Shown: positions 30,866-43,869 of the stretch, piece after piece
Numbering within the stretch: position 1 is the first letter of the stretch
Layout: each line of letters opens with the position of its first letter
From: Rhytidiadelphus loreus
Lineage: Eukaryota; Streptophyta; Bryopsida; Hypnales; Hylocomiaceae
Length of the DNA stretch: 64,000 bases
Direction: 5' to 3'
NCBI GenBank assembly: GCA_947034895.1
Contig: OX344762.1
Span: forward strand, 1,056,501 to 1,120,500
The notes under the pieces: generated by a model
Told to the model about the DNA's origin: nothing
Seen by the model: only the letters and a program-made list of their open reading frames with translations
Database searches by the model: none
Position numbers and translations under genes: made by a program

Positions 30866-33800
30866 TTACATGTTTATTAATGTGTCTCGTCTCCTAAAGT
30901 CTTGCACTTCATATGCTATATTTTTGTTTCTACCTTGTTTGGGATTTTTTATGCACATAAATTTGTGCATAATGCAATATATAGGTCTAATGCATGTGTC
31001 GTCAAATTTAACAAACAAATCATTCTTGATTAGATTCATACTAGTGATTGGATCCACCTTATCTATCTGTAATCCATTTACTATTTCTAAATAATGTTGG
31101 TTATAGTCTGCTGAAAAATATACTTCTATGTGCCCATTGTGCTCATGACTAAATATTTCTCTTATTCTACCTTTGTATGGGGTTCCATGTACTTCATCAT
31201 TCACCACAACCACATCATCACCAATTTTATATATAATTCTTCCCAACATAAATCTTTTATGAAGAAGTAGTAGTGGTGGATGAGATGTTCCCAATCCATC
31301 AAAACGATGCCACAAATAAGATGAAATTATAGGAGATGCTTCTACATGCTTGTTTTTAGAATTGCTGATAATGATTCCCTTTTGTTTTGAAGAAGTGACA
31401 CATGCACAATCTTGAGGTGCTCGCATTAACGACAACAATATTTCCAATGCTCTCCTTTTTGAACTCACATGTAAACAACAGTTACTATGCCATGCTGGGC
31501 ATGGAAAATCAGTTTCATGGTTTTGACCCGTGCCTTTTGGAAACATCAATACATCATGTACTTGGGCCAATGCTCTTTCAATGCTTTCCAATCCATCACT
31601 TTCAACTTGAATGCAAATTTTTACTTTTTGAAACAACCTACGGGAACAATACTTTATAAATGTTGCTTCAACTGATTTCTGATTTGTCTTGATGTTCTGA
31701 TACTTTTGAACCTCTCGCTCAAATGGAAAGTACCAGTAGACATTTGAGTGCCCAAACCGCCTCACGTCTTCTAGAATGTGACTAGCTCCTGCTATATGTT
31801 CTAGTGGCCTTCCATTTGGACCATCAAGTGCTTCTGAATGTACGCGTCATTTCTGAAAAAGTAGTTGAACGATATGTAGATCATCTTGTGTCCATCCTTC
31901 GCTTCTAGTGCGAACAAATAAGTAATGTCCAATGTCTACAAGGAAACGACCCACAAGACAACGCTCTTCAAAGAGTTTGCCATCTAACTAGTTCATTATG
32001 ATGGGTAGCATCCACAAAACAAAATGTTGATATTCTTCGGCGGTATATCTTCCATGGTCATTAATGGGGTCATACGGCCATTGCCCTTGTCTTAGTTCGA
32101 ATGTACAAGCCTTGGTCACAAAATTACAACATGATGTAACCATCTGCAATATAGCACGTTTGTTTTCATGTCCTTCAATCTCCTCAAATAACTTCATCTC
32201 TAAGAACTTCATGGTATAGTTTTTGAATAAGTTTAGGCCAGCAATGTGCATCACATCAAAGACCAAGTCACGTAACAAGTCAAATTCATAAAGATGATAC
32301 AACCGCCATAATTTGGAATCACCTGATATTCCTGACTCCATACTATGTTGTGTTCTTGCCTCTATATTATTCTTCAATGTTCGCCAACGTCGAACACTTG
32401 CATGAAGTTCTAACGCACTTTGTCTTAGAGGTGGATGCTGCACTTGCATTGCATTGTTTCCATAAACATACCGTCCATCTACACTAGCATCTACATTAAG
32501 TGTAGAATCCATTTTGCATCTCCTATATCCAGATTTCCCTGAAGATTTCAAATTGGAGATTTTACATTGTGCCGGATGATCACCGGTGAGTAACATCAAT
32601 ATAGCCCTTATCATTGGGGTTCTTGAGTTTGGAAGAATGTTACTAATACGTCGACTTGGATAATTGTATTGACAATTGATACCTTGCATAAACAAACTCT
32701 CAAGTTCTTCAACAAATGGTTGAATGAAAGCGGAAATATTTTGTTTCATTTGTTCCACAATATAGGACTCATGACCTCCCAACGGTATGAATAATATAGG
32801 GAGTAGGGATATATGAGATGAAGTTCCCGCATTCAAAACACTGATTTCCATAGCCCAACAACCTTGTTGCTTCTTCCCGGAGACATTGAATCCATCCCAA
32901 TGTGCTCCTAAAGCTATATTACGAGGATCTCCATTTTCCAAGACTTTCAGTGCTTCAATAACTCTTTTACACTTCCAACAAATGAAGTTATAATATCCAC
33001 TTTCATTATTCCATCCAGAAAGTAGTTCATTGCATTTTTTTGGAAATGCATGATATAACATCCGACATTTATCATTCGGACATGATATTGGTAATTCCCA
33101 TTGGCTTTGTGGATTCCAGAAATTAGAGTACTCTCTAACCTTTTCGCCATCCCAAAATTGTAAAATTCTTTCAGGAGTTTCATCCGTTGTCAACCATCTC
33201 CGTCGATTCCTCCACATTGTTAACATTTCATAGCACAAGGTTCAAATTCCATGACAGATGCCAATTGCTTTGCGATTGGCAAATAATCAAATGCAATCAT
33301 TTGAAGTCTCGTTTTTCCACAATGGGTACAATGTACAACACAATTTATGCACGTACATTTATCTTCCGGAGGAAGACATGAACATGGTATGAATGTGCTA
33401 CCATCATATGTATCTTCTTCTGTTGGAGGTAAAATTAGAGGCTCATGAATATAGTCCTTGGTGCCCAAACACATCCGCCATCGTTTTGGCTTGACAAGAC
33501 CCCATCTTCTATACAAACTAATCAAACGTTTGAAAGATGACGGTGTTGAAGAGGGACCTTCAACACTGCCCGTCCAATTTGGACGCATCTTCCTTAAAAG
33601 CGCCCCAAGTCCATCGTTATATTTAAAGTCAACTGCATTGTAATTGTTTAGAAGGTGCCCAAATAATTCTTTCAGCATGTAGTCCTGTAAGTCAATGGAC
33701 ATTCCTTTGCTATCCCATACTTCTTGCACCTTTATAATTTGCTTTTCAATACTTCTTTTAAATGATGGAGGCGATCATCACTTAGTTCTCCTTCAACATT

Positions 33801-34070
33801 CATTGGGGTCCCCGAAGGTGGTTTCCTTTCTAGTTCAACATCTTCTGGCATTGGTATGTCCTTAGCAATAGCAAAATCATGTTCTACTAATGCAGTTGCC
33901 CGCATATTCATTTCTTCTTGTAATTGATCTTCAATCCTTTGATGAGCTCGCTCAGTCCTATGATCTATCATTTTGTAACCAATTACAACACCACATACAG
34001 TAAATTCCCTACACTTATGACATTCACAACGCACTTGTCGATCACGCAAGCGATCACGTTGTCGATCCAT
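30866..34070 (-). pseudogene. TNP2/CACTA-superfamily-like transposase, decayed
   Basis: Four adjoining frames on the minus strand make one protein of about 1,060 residues. The first (34070-33732, MDRQRDRLRD) has CEC..CREF and may be a zinc-binding start. The next (33729-33220) has a Cys-rich cluster CSCLPPEDKCTCINC..CTHC. The largest (33238-31988) carries the transposase core: CPNDKC..CWKC zinc pair, GAHWDGFNVSGKK, LTGDHPAQCKIS, and FDLLRDLVFDVMHIAGLNLFKN, which line up with the DxxDxF, TGDxPA and DxMHxxxLG landmarks of TNP2/Plavaka-type transposases. The last (31765-30866) has FGHSNVYWYFPFER and a GDDVVVVNDEVH..GRIREIF segment resembling a BAH-like tail. Two frame changes (about 33730 and 33235) and at least two in-frame stops (31988 and about 31853) show it is a pseudogene. 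It lies 2 kb downstream of the TET/JBP-like gene on the same strand. Confidence 0.75.
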
Positions 34071-36000
34071 CAGAATTAATTGGTAAATACAAAAAACTAT
34101 AAGACAAATACAATTGAGAAATGTTGAAAAAGTGATTATAGAGAGTGAGGCAGCTGAAAATATATTTTTTAACCAACAATGAACTGAAGTTTATATAGTG
34201 GATGTCTTTTTCACTTTTTAAAATCTTTTACAATTATTTGCATCTTTTACTTTGTCAATGATATTTTTTTTTAGCTATTGACATTTATTTCTTCAGTTGA
34301 AGCTATCGTGACCACTTAAAAAGTAAAATATAGTGAACATACACATTTATCACAAAGTTATTTAGTGTTTGTGAAATTGTATTTAAAATTTACTAAAAAG
34401 AAGAAATAATTTACATAATAAAATACATCCATTCACTAAGTTAGGTTGTTTGTTTTGTTTTGTTTTATTTGTCTTCCAGACCGTACATTTCCTAATCTCA
34501 TTCTGTGTAATATCAAAAAGCCATTGGCAAAAAGGATTGTCCGGGCTCTATTTCTTGAAGTTTGGGCCTACTGTGTAAAAGTTATTGAATTTCAAGAAAA
34601 TTATGAATCAAAAAATTAGAAAATTACTTTTATTTTTATTTTGGATGTGGTAATGCTATAAGAGCACGCTGATTTTTTTAATACAATACATATGGAGTGA
34701 TTTGATTTGTGGTTTCATACTCTACATAAATCTAAAGTGTCATTCACATTTCTTCTCTACATTTATAACCCCAAAACAATGAGAGGGAGTTTTTAGGTAG
34801 ACATTGTCAAAAACTATGATTTTTGGGTATGTTATTTAAAAATGATAATTGAAATTTCTTTTTGAAACTTCAACCATAAAAAATTGAAAAAAAATATTTT
34901 TCCAATATGTGGAAAAAATTTCAACCGATTTGACCACATAAATTACCTACACTTGTAATGTATAAAAAGAATTCATCACAATCAAAGAATTTAAAGAATT
35001 TTTTATAAATTTTTTCGTTCAAAAAGTAAATTTTGTGCCATGCACCTAGGATTTAAAAAAAAAATTGGAATATCAAAAAAAATTATTTTAATATTATTTT
35101 TGGATGTGACTTACATGAAGTGGTCCAATACATAAAATAATTAATTTTTTCAATAAAAAATCAATAAATACTGCACTATTAGGGGCTTCACTTAGAGTAT
35201 CCATTAGAACCAATGTGCAAACAAAACTTTGGACACCCTATATACTTTCTGAATTTTAAATTTTAAATTAAAATTAAAAAATAAATAGATTTTCCTAATA
35301 AAAAATTTTAGGTTTGGAATTATTGATATTTTTATTTGTTAATAATAATTAGTTACAAAATTTTGAAGTAAAAAGATACATTGTACAATTGAAAAATTAC
35401 TTTCACCCCCCTATATTATATAAATAAAAACTGTCTAGAAAATGAAAAAAAAACATTCCTAAAAATTATTCAGTATTGAAAGCTAATTTTCAGTTGAATA
35501 TTGATTTAGTGGTCACCTAAATGTGTTCTCTATAATTATTTCAATTGAAAAACATGCTATTTTTGTTCATTTTCAACCTTTTTTATAAATCATTTTATAT
35601 TTTATTTGAGTTGAAAATTTGGGCAATAGCAACCTATCGTCATTATTAAAGAATGTTGAAAATTTTGAAATTATAGTTTATTAGAAACCACTTGTTTGTT
35701 TGTGGTTTGTTGTAGAAGAACTAAATGTTCCTCCCTTGTTGCAAATCCAAAAATTCATCAATTTCCGGATCTTCATAAAAGACATCAATAAGCCACAGCA
35801 AGAGTGCAAGACTGATAAATGCACACAAAGTAAACTTTGTTGTAGGTAGATATTCAACCCTTTAATGTCAACATTGCAATAATGGAGAGGACATTCACAT
35901 GGTCTTTAGTATTTAAACAAAATCTTCATGAAATCAAACATTTAAATCAAGAAAACATTTAAAATCCAGAGGAAAAAAATTGTAGAATGAATTACTATAA
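34071..36000. other. AT-rich spacer between transposase and dioxygenase genes
   Basis: About 1.9 kb of extremely AT-rich DNA with long A and T runs and no coding frame. It would contain the promoter of the minus-strand transposase. Confidence 0.45.
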
Positions 36001-36038
36001 CATAATTTAACAAAAATGCCTTATTGTATTTTGTAACA

Positions 36039-37520
36039 CTACTTCAAATTCTTCAATTTCAACTCCACTATTTTGTTGACACCTCGAACTCTCTTGCTAA
36101 TATCATCTCCCTTTTCATGCATCTCACGTAATATCTTCATCCGTTGAACCAAACTATCATTAATTTGTACGAATGTCCCTACCCTTGTATAATTTGGACT
36201 AGTTATACATGGAATAGTGCTATGATAATCAATTCGACTGCGCCATATAATTTCCACTATCCCATCGCAAGCATTAAAATCTACGCATACTTTATAACTA
36301 CCTAATAAAAATTGACCTCCCACACTATCAAAACCATTTTTTTTACTTGCTAGTTTACCAGTTTGAGAACACGTGGGAGCCCACATACCAAAAGAATAAG
36401 AATTGGAATCCCTATCTTTGTGAAAACAATTACTGAAATCTTGCATGGTATATGTCAAATTGCTACCAAAAGCAGCCCCCTTTGCATGTAGAATATCAAA
36501 TTCTGTTTCATCCAAAGTAGGCACTTGGGTCTCTATGACTTCCATCCTTGTTTGATGAAATAAAGTTGGGGCCAAATTGCAAAACTTATTACCAAAAATT
36601 GTTGAAATTTCTGGAAATAATTCTTGTTGATGCTTCCAATCTTCAAGTTTTGAAGCATCGCCCTGAATTTGCTTCCCCAGAACATAATGGCCCAAGGTTC
36701 GATTTGGATCTAAACCTACATTGTACAAAAGTATAATATATAAATGTGTCCCGTCCTTTGAGCCACATTAGTTTTGACCACGTTAGCGCCTTCCGCCATA
36801 GTTACAGCCACTTCATGGTGCATAGTGTAAAACTATGCACCATGGAAAAAAAATTTAATTTAAAACTTTTCAGTTTTTAATTCAACCCCTCTCCCCTTTC
36901 AAAAATTTTAATTTTAATTTTTTTTGGAGGGGTGGTTTGAATTAAAAATTAAAAATTTTTAAATTAAATTTTTTTCCACTCCTCACCCACCCTCTATCAC
37001 CCTCCCTTTCTTGTAATTTTCAGGGGTGGGTGGGAGTGCAAACAATATGGGATATATCCCATATTGCACTTGTATTTGTACCGTATCAGTACCCGTATAT
37101 ATTCCAATCCGTATCCGTATCCGTATCCGTATCAGTACCCGATCCCATATCTGTATCCGTATTCAAATTTTTTTAAGATCAACGGTTGTGAGGAGGGGTT
37201 TGTAATTTTTTTTACAAAAAAATCAATAGTTCTCGTTTTTTAGCAAGGAGGGGGTTGTTGTTAATTAATGCAAAACTTGTGACTGCCACTTTTGGGTGCA
37301 TAGTTACAAGTGTTGTTGTAACTTTCTCATATTCATTGTATTCATTTACAGTCATATTTTCAAAAGGCAAACATCTTACAATAAGTACAATTTCTTTTGA
37401 AGACTTGTCTTGTATGGCCACTAATCCATGATTAATATAAAGATACTTTTGTGGAACACACTGTATGTATAGTTTGCTGAGATTTTCAAAATTGCGCTCC
37501 TTAAAATAAACATATGCACC
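36039..37520 (-). CDS. TET/JBP-like 2-oxoglutarate/Fe(II) dioxygenase
   Basis: Two exons are visible. The 5' one runs from a probable acceptor (AACACAG) near 37520 to about 37300 and reads QKYLYINHGLVAIQDKSSKE then IVRCLPFENM. The 3' one (about 36720-36039, after TTGTACAATGTAG) encodes about 226 residues. The latter holds an iron-binding HxD (NCFHKDRD, about residue 103 of the frame), the family-like SYSFGMWAPT..TGKLASKKNGFDSVGGQF block and a distal histidine (WRSRIDYHST, about 169). This layout resembles the TET/JBP family that oxidises 5-methylcytosine or thymine in DNA, known in fungi as cargo of DNA transposons. The middle of the gene (homologous to 52760-52942) is not found, and the interval between the exons contains fold-back insertions. 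The product could therefore be incomplete; the first exon and start codon are not identified. The enzyme-family call is by motif and moderately sure. Confidence 0.65.
36814..37070. repeat. Cluster of fold-back repeats inside the dioxygenase gene
   Basis: Three palindromes lie between the two exons: CATGGTGCATAG..CTATGCACCATG at 36814-36844; arms of about 55 bp at about 36845-36900 and 36915-36973 (AAAATTTAATTTAAAA.. with its complement, both flanked by CCCCTC/GAGGGG); and a perfect 24-bp palindrome at 37043-37066 (CAATATGGGATA / TATCCCATATTG). They look like a MITE-like insertion. Confidence 0.7.
37080..37165. repeat. GTATCC / GTACCC short-tandem repeat
   Basis: Consecutive GTATCC units with GTATCAGTACCC variants over about 85 bp. 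A related degenerate GGATAC/GGGTAT pattern in the opposite orientation occurs at 40480-40560. Confidence 0.8.
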
Positions 37521-37529
37521 TGTGTTTTA

Positions 37530-38090
37530 TACATTTAATTAGATAATGTCATAAGAAAGAGTTTAAAATAATTTTACTTCTACATAATTAAAAACAAAAC
37601 TAAAATATAGAATAATTTAATTCATATTTCAATTTTTTTTTAAACCTAATAAATTTTCTAAAAAAATTCAATAGAAAAGTAACATCAATACATATATAAA
37701 ATGTAAAAGACAAATAAAAATACAATTGAATAACAAAAGTTCTAAAGAGAAGGGGAAATTTTTCTTTTTACTATATATGCTTAATTTTGGAAGATGTTAA
37801 ATACTTCAATTGAAATTCAATCATATCAAATTTATATTTTCTAAAAAATACCTTTTACTTTTGATTTAACACCTTCAACTTCTATGGTCTTTTTCTCCTT
37901 GAGTTCATACAAGCTTTAACATACTCTTTTTGACTCATCTTGTTTCTAGCTGGTTTACTTATTCTGCTGCACATCCAAGTCATTTTATTAAAAACCCTTA
38001 ACATATGTATTTCAAATTTCAAATTTTCTAAATATCCATGTATTTGTATTTACTATCAATCATCTATCTTCTCTAATTAAATACAAAAGA
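37530..38090. other. AT-rich spacer, no gene seen
   Basis: Upstream of the dioxygenase exons. It may contain its missing 5' exon and promoter, but no frame is convincing. Confidence 0.35.
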
Positions 38091-38094
38091 AATA

Positions 38095-38350
38095 CGGAAG
38101 TATAGATAAGCTTAAATGCCAATTGCATTATTGCTTTTCTACCCCTTCCTTACAAATTTTATTTACTTAACAAACCTAGAATGTTGGAAAGGGTAGATAA
38201 GCTTAAATGCTGATTGCATTATTGCTTTTCTACCCCTTCGTTGCATATGTTATCCTACTAAACAATCCTAGAATGTTGGAAACGGTAGATCAGCTTAAAT
38301 GCCGATTGCATTATTGCTTTTCTTTCCCTTCCTTACATATGTTATCCTAC
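38095..38350. repeat. Three tandem ~90-bp repeats
   Basis: Units containing GATAAGCTTAAATGC, GATTGCATTATTGCTTTTCT and CCTAGAATGTTGGAAA repeat three times with small differences. Non-coding. Confidence 0.85.
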
Positions 38351-39420
38351 TTGAAAATCTTTCAAAATACAAAATATCTATAACAATTCATAGCAATGAA
38401 TATAACCACTATTATACTACCAAAAGAATTGCTTTATACTTACCTTAAACTTTTATACTTGTCCATTTCTAGAATTAGGTTTACAATATAATTCCTATAC
38501 CAGTACAACCACATCAAAATAACATTAGAAATATAACAAATACAATTGTGGATACTAAGGAAACCTTTGGTTATATTTCCTAATATATAATATAACTTTA
38601 TGTACAATAAGGAAATAAAACACAACCTTACAGACAAATGATAACAAATAGTATTTCTTGAACTATTCAACTTGTTTACCTCCACCTATGTACAACATAA
38701 AAAAAATTCTTTCCATCAAAACCATACTAAAAAAACTCTTTATAATACGTAAAACAACCTTACAATTATTATATCCAAATACATAGATATTCAAATCTCC
38801 AATTCTAAATATTAAAAAAAAAAAAATGCTTCAACATTGAAATAATCACAAGTATTACAACCCAAAAATTCTCTTAATAATTCACCTTTCAAAGCCTACA
38901 TCCACAACTTGTTATAAGAAAGAAAGAAAATATTGCTTTAAGTACAAGATATAAACAATGAAGCTCTTTTGAAGGAGCATTACTAGATATAAAGACAATG
39001 GAAAGTTTACACTTCCTCTCACTAGCACATTAATTTTAGTAACTTCAGATGAACTTATTTTTCAACCTATTCACTACTACTTCCTTTTAGGAACTTCAAG
39101 TAAACTTTAAGTGGCTTATGTTTATCATATTGAAAAGTACAATAGCACTCTCACTCATAAATCACTAGCACTTAATTTTAGTAACTTTGTAATCTAGCTT
39201 ATTTGTTTTTTTAGAACTTTTTCGATTTTCTATGACATTTCCTATATTATTTATATATATTTTGAGTATTTAGTGTTAAAGTAGTCCAAAGTGCACTAAA
39301 AGTTCCAAAAAGTTAAAAGATATTTTGATAGATAGTCAAAACAGTAGTTAAAAGGACAAAAAAGCAAAAAGTTAAAGAAAAAGTACAAAGAGAAAGATAA
39401 GGAAGACAAGAGAAAAAGAT
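38350..39420. other. AT-rich spacer, no gene seen
   Basis: Low-complexity A- and T-runs and no coding signal. Scattered CTTTTTAG..AACTT words recur (39060-39330) without a clear unit. Confidence 0.45.
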
Positions 39421-40620
39421 AAAGAAAAATCAAATTAGGGATTTGGGGAGATTCGATCGCGGAGCATTGTTGTTGTTGCTCCCCTCGCTTCCGATCTCCT
39501 CCCCCTTCCTGAACTTAAATCCCTCTCCCTCTCTCATTCTCTCTCACCCGTGCAGAAAGTAGAAAATAGTGCAAATTCTAGAGTTTCTCGTAGTGCTGTA
39601 ATCTTTGCGCGTACCATTTGTATAATTGCAATAAAATTGAAAATTGTGTATTTGTGTTGTGTGAAATTTGAGTTTCTGTGAGTTGTGGCAAAATTGTTTG
39701 AATTCTGGAGGTATCGATTGTGGATTCGGAGTGGATTGTGAAGGCTATGGGTGGAAAGGTGCACGCTGGTTGGTGGATCGGGAGAGAATCAGCGTAGTGC
39801 GATGAGTTGATTGGCGAATTGAAGAGAATCAAAAGCTGAGTGAGTGATTCTGATTTGCCGAATTGTCTCTGGGCCAGTTGGTGGAGCGACGATGAGCAAA
39901 CAAAAGATCAGATTCGACAGCAAATTCAAAGGCGCAGCAATCAGTTTGGCGGCCACAGTGCCAATCAACGAGGGAAATTGGTAAAGAAAGGCATTAGAAG
40001 GAAGTTGAACTTGTGGTACCAAATCAGGTCCAAATCGAAATTCGAATTCAATTTTGTGTACCTTAGTGTGAATTCTTGTGCGTGATTGATCCAGAGCACT
40101 AAAAGTATAAAATTGTTTGTGAAATTGGGTTGAAATCAGTGTGGAAATTGTCAATTCGGCAACCTATGGGCTGCAAATTGAATTAGGGATTTAGAATGGC
40201 AAGGTTGTCCGAAATTTGTAATTAAATTGGAATTGGAAGTGTCGATCTACGGATTGTAATCCAAAACCTGGTACGATTACAAGCGTGTAAGAAATTGGGT
40301 GAAATTGTGTAAGGACTTGAAGAAATCAGAAAAATTTGTCGCCGAAGGCAACCGCGGCACAATTAGTCGGGGTGACGACCAGACGTCGGGTCGGGACGGA
40401 AATTGAGATCCGGTAGCCTAATGGGTTGAAGTCCGTCAGTCCAGTCAGTCCAAATATCGTACAGATATCCGCCAGGGTATCGGACGCGGGTATAATCCGG
40501 ATATAGGACGGGTAAGGGACTTGGTGGTTCGGATACGGGTATTGGGCCAATCCGGGTATCGCGCGGCCATAGGGTAGTAACGACCAAAAACAAATTAAAA
40601 TAAAGGGTCAAATTTTTCGA
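39420..40620 (+). other. Leader-like segment with CT-rich tract, no clear product
   Basis: Composition changes abruptly to about 42-45% G+C. A pyrimidine-rich tract (39480-39550, CCCTCTCCCTCTCTCATTC) resembles a plant 5' UTR or a retroelement leader. Downstream frames are short and lack ATG starts; the region ends in CGGCCTTTGGGCCG, a small hairpin. I cannot assign it: a promoter with non-coding exon, or an LTR-retrotransposon leader whose coding part is lost, are both possible. No tRNA-primer site is convincing. Confidence 0.3.
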
Positions 40621-43064
40621 ACGGCCTTTGGGCCGTACCCCTAGTTTGGAGTTAATTCATTTGGGAGTTAGAATTAGAGTTAGGCTTTTGTTATTTGTTT
40701 TGCATCAATGTTATTAGAGTGTTGTATTGAAAATTGCATTTACATGTTGTAAGTGGGGTTCTGTGTGGATTTTAGGTAGAGCATACTGATTTGCACGTGT
40801 TTTGGCCATATTGTCCTAGAGCCTTGGGGTGACTTATTGTAAGCCTTTCCAAACCCTTAACTCTAATTTGTTTTGAAATATTAAATACATATATTTGTAC
40901 TATTTTCAAAGTACTATAGTGAGCTGTAGTAAAGTCTAAGTCTTGCATTGCATCCATACACGAGTCAGTCCACATTGAACTATTGTCTCAGAACTATTGT
41001 CACAAGCCAGCAGCACACTAGACATGACTGCAATTGCATACATTGGTCAATAGCATCTATTAATGGACAGCATGAGTCGTATCCTGGGTTTTAGTGGAAA
41101 TAAGAGTAAATAAACCTTTTAATCTAATAAACTAGTACATTGTGACTTTTGAATACACTACGCTAACCTTATATAGTTCATTCCTTGGTGTTCAAACTCG
41201 GATTTAGTTGAATAAAGATTAGATTCCGGAAAATATGCTACAAACTTCAGTTGGATATCTGTAGTTGAACTTGTTGTGCAACCCATTAATAAGTACTTCC
41301 TTTTAGAAACTTGAAGAATAAGTTAAAGTTTTCCATTTTTATAATGTTGAAAAGAATGATAGCACTTTTACTTACATTACAAAAAATGTAAAGCCAAAAT
41401 AAGATTCTTTAACTTTTAATCTTTGGTGCAAAGATAAGGTAAATAAATTTTTTTTAAATAAATTTTTAAATCATCAAAGTGATGTGGCATTATTAGTGCC
41501 ATATTAATTCAAATTTTTTTTAATTACTTTTTAAATTACTTTTGATAATTTTTAAAGTATAATTGCACCTTTTATATATTGTCTTACGGCTTTATACAAG
41601 CCTTTGATTTTTTGTAACAATGGCCTAAACTCTAATCTATACCCACATGTTGTAAGAGGTTATATAGTTTGTAAACTTCTTAAGAATGTCAAATTTTTAC
41701 AAATTAATATCATTATGTTTATCTACAGAAGTCAGTAGTGATATTTAGTATATATAGTTTGCATACAGACTTTTATCAAAGATTGATAGAAGTTGTTATA
41801 TTCTTTAGCAATAATATCCTTTAGCAATAATATCCTTCAAATGTCTTAGCCTAATAGCTCTGATATTGTTTAGAAGTTTGCAATTGCACTTGGTATTGTA
41901 AACCATTTTATTTTCTACTTCTACAATATTGAACTCCTAAATGCCCAAGGCGCCTAATCATCGTATGGACAATACTTTGAAGTTAAATTAAACCTAATGA
42001 ATGTCCAATTTAAAATATTTTTAACTTAAAAAAAATTACTTCTGAAATCTAGTTCTAGCACGCAAATTGGATTTTGAAAATGAAGGATTATGATTTTTCA
42101 GTTTAGTATTTTGTAGAAGAGTGTCTTTTAAAAATCTTGATTTTTTTAGCATTTACATCTTCAAAAATCAGACTTAAATACAAATGAACTTGGAAAGCAA
42201 CTAATATTAAATATTTATAAGAGAAAAAATTGAATTTTTTTCCCTTACCTATAAATTGATTAGGGTTGTACAGAGTATGTCCTAAAACTTTATAATTTTT
42301 GGGTAAGGATTATTTTTAATAAATAAATTATAAAATTAAACTATAATGTGGTTTTTAATATAGAAATTATAAAATAAAATTTAAAAATTATTATTATATA
42401 TAGCCATTATAAATTTCTCACATGTGGCTATCAGTCATCCATCTCACAAGTGATGTTTTAGGGTTTAAGTGAGAAGTTTTTATTTTTTCATTGCAAGTGC
42501 TCCCAAAATTGTATAATCGTAGACATAGGTTTGACAAAATATACTTACACTAGCAACTTTTCCTTGAATCAAAAGGTCATTCAAAATGATTCCCATATAA
42601 AATGTGAACAGTAGAGAAAATGTCATACAAGTATTTTATATGTTTAATTTTTAATTTTTCAATAATATAAAAATTTAACATTTGCAGATATACTTTAACA
42701 TTTGGATTATTATCACAGTAATACTATAATTTTTCTTTAAATCCTAATTGTTTACTTTTTATTTATTTATTTTTAAAATATACATATGAAATATCAAAAA
42801 TAGGAGAAGAATTTAGCCTATAAGATTATGGCTACTACATCAAGCCTAAAGTAGGATCAATTTTATTGTTAGACTCAAAAAATTTAAGGCCTGAAAATAG
42901 TGGATTTTATCAAATAGGAGTCGCTCTTTCAACAAAAAAATTTACTTTAGTTTATTTTGAAAGAATTATAAAAGAAATGGATGAGATTAGAAGAAAAAAA
43001 GAGAAGGAAAACAAACATATTTATAATGAATTTCTAGAGCATTTGGAATTAAAGAAATTAATAA

Positions 43065-43066
<2 letters not shown>
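40621..43066. other. AT-rich intergenic DNA, no gene seen
   Basis: About 2.4 kb without a plausible exon or strong repeat. The ORF at 42866-43147 runs into a microsatellite and is Lys/Glu-rich; it is not supported as a gene. Confidence 0.5.
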
Positions 43067-43120
<54 letters not shown>

Positions 43121-43138
43121 GTGTGTGTGTGTGTGTGT
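43067..43138. repeat. Compound microsatellite (AT)n(GT)n
   Basis: About 50 bp of alternating AT followed by TCTGTGTGTGTGTGTGTG. Confidence 0.95.
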
Positions 43139-43869
43139 ATTGTATAAATGAATAAAAATAACTTCTAGTAGTCTTACATACAATTTTTGAGGCGGAAAAT
43201 CCTAGAAAATGCCTTGGGACTTTAAGGGTTAAATGGACCACTTCACTAATTGAATGCATCGAAGAAAAATTGTTTTTCTATTGCAAGAGCCAATCATTAT
43301 CTTCGATTTCCACACATCTCTTAAAAAGTTGCAAGTGTAGGAATTTTGGGAGACCGAGGGTCACAAATAGGTGCCTATGCCCCAAGTCTTTGGAAATTTA
43401 TAAGTAATTCAAAAATGCTTGAAAAAGTACAAAACCACTTGTGATAGGTTCTACATCTATTTTTCTTTCTCTAAAAAATGTTATAAAAATAATTATATCT
43501 ATCAAAACTTACACAAAAAAGGTGAACCAACCTTGAAATGGTTGCTTTTAAAGCACACTACCTTAGTGACACCTCCACCAAGTGACCAACTATATTTCTA
43601 CACTTGGGTAGGATGACAATCCCTCCAAAATCCATGATGTCCCTCCAAAATCCAAGATGTTGCCTAGTCACTTACTGAGGGGTGCTATTTAAACAGAAAG
43701 TAGTGGTTGTACTTTGTCAAAGAATCACTGTGTAGAGTGCAAGGCTCCCAAAGCTTCCGCACCACGTCGAGCTATAATCTACAACTTCTGCCACGTGTAG
43801 AGCTGTGATCCAAATCCTTTTTGGTGTGTGGAGCAATGTAACCCGAAGCTCCTATTGCCCAAAACTTAT

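Noticed and set aside
37043..37066. Perfect 24-bp palindrome as a member of the 7.6-23.8 kb family
   Set aside because: Its sequence (CAATATGGGATA arms) is unrelated to TTATCCTCG..CGAGGATAA.
39840..40085. 81-codon ORF resembling a possible gag start
   Set aside because: No ATG at its start, no zinc knuckle or downstream retroelement frames, and no convincing primer-binding site.
43067..43147. ORF tail of repeated Ile-Tyr
   Set aside because: It is translation of the (AT)n microsatellite.
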